From positions 62,001 to 126,000 of the forward strand of contig JAPYMA010000260.1 in NCBI GenBank assembly GCA_035041965.1: DNA of 64,000 nt. Direction: 5' to 3'. Origin of the DNA: Anisakis pegreffii. Taxonomy: Eukaryota > Nematoda > Chromadorea > Rhabditida > Anisakidae. Below the pieces are notes generated by a model. That model made no database searches. It was not told the DNA's origin and saw only the letters and a program-made list of their open reading frames with translations. Of this stretch, positions 63,801-64,000 are shown in pieces (position 1 is the stretch's first letter; every line of letters starts with the position of its first letter). A program made the translations under genes and the position numbers.

Positions 63801-64000
63801 TACGATATGCACTGAATGCCATATGTCTCTTAATTCCAGTTTTTGTCAGCATCAAAACACGATATGGATACTTGGAGTGTTGCTCAACCTCAGATAAATG
63901 CCTGTTAAAAATTTATCTCATGTTTCTTTCAGTATTTTTTATATGTGAGGCGTTGCTGTACGCATTCGATTCCATTCTGCTACAAAAAATTGGCTATTAC
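60808..64000 (+). pseudogene. Receptor C, tandem copy with a stop in exon 2 (runs off the window)
   Basis: The closest relative of B and D. The first exon may start at ATG 60808 and ends at 61011 (DSYDKWLRWVNVVTSDGIV, donor gtaagt). Exon 61310-61361, matching A's CRDGGFRF exon, reads CCDTAFRFPDSSC and then TAA at 61349-61351. Later exons are open and in phase: the helix exon ending ECVLGDCIELTNEILEIISW (from about 62072 to 62297), the SFRMFTLFFVSISYLAV exon (from about 62599), IIIHLFCFIFIPSITVVI (from about 63329), LISFIVYSVPLNILTLTVI (from about 63652) and FFICEALLYAFDSILLQKI up to the window end. Apart from that one stop the copy looks intact, so it is either a young pseudogene or skips exon 2, as B must. 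Confidence 0.72.

Noticed and set aside
1..64000. CRISPR arrays, prokaryotic operons, prophage or integrated virus
   Set aside because: No spaced direct-repeat arrays, no ribosome-binding-site-led gene runs and no viral structural or replication genes were seen; split genes mark the window as eukaryotic throughout.

Overview
The window looks like a stretch of an intron-rich, AT-rich animal genome, most probably a nematode. Every real gene is split into many short exons with GT..AG introns whose acceptors are relaxed (TTTCAG, but also TTGAAG, ATTAAG, TTGTAG). The evidence is two recognisable animal signalling and cytoskeleton genes, a cluster of divergent seven-helix receptors of the kind nematodes expand in tandem, a mariner copy, an RTE-like LINE and hAT-like non-autonomous elements. 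Species cannot be told from the sequence. No bacterial genes, CRISPR arrays or convincing tRNA/rRNA genes were seen.

Layout. (1) 1-6950: non-coding, with two copies of a ~0.8 kb hAT-like element (one with a good 8-bp target duplication) and a 20-bp minisatellite. (2) 6951-20005, plus strand: an EPAC/RapGEF3-4-type cAMP-regulated Rap exchange factor, from the middle of the first cyclic-nucleotide domain to the stop; 22 exons could be placed, the N-terminal exon(s) not. (3) 20006-23057: convergent intergenic space. (4) 23058-33554, minus strand: a Diaphanous-type formin (CYK-1-like), 25 exons, reading phases closing exactly to 1413 codons plus stop; further 5' exons at 34297-41183 give a plausible longer isoform of 1501 residues with a different N-terminus. 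(5) 41184-46900: no gene recognised. (6) 46.9-64.0 kb: four copies of one divergent seven-transmembrane receptor, called here A (plus, 47011-49620), D (minus, 51285-53460), B (plus, 55330-58135) and C (plus, 60808 to beyond the window end). A is the only copy whose exons are all open with matching phases. B, C and D each carry a separate breaking change. A deleted mariner sits between D and B, and a 5'-truncated RTE-like LINE between B and C.

How the pieces relate. EPAC (cAMP to Rap GTPase) and the Rho-regulated formin are neighbours that converge tail to tail; nothing shows shared control. The receptor cluster is an actively rearranging locus: tandem duplication, one inverted copy, transposon insertions, and hairpins with four-base loops that look like replication strand-switch products.

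Limits: exon boundaries were read by eye from splice signals, phase consistency and family knowledge. No alignments or searches were run.
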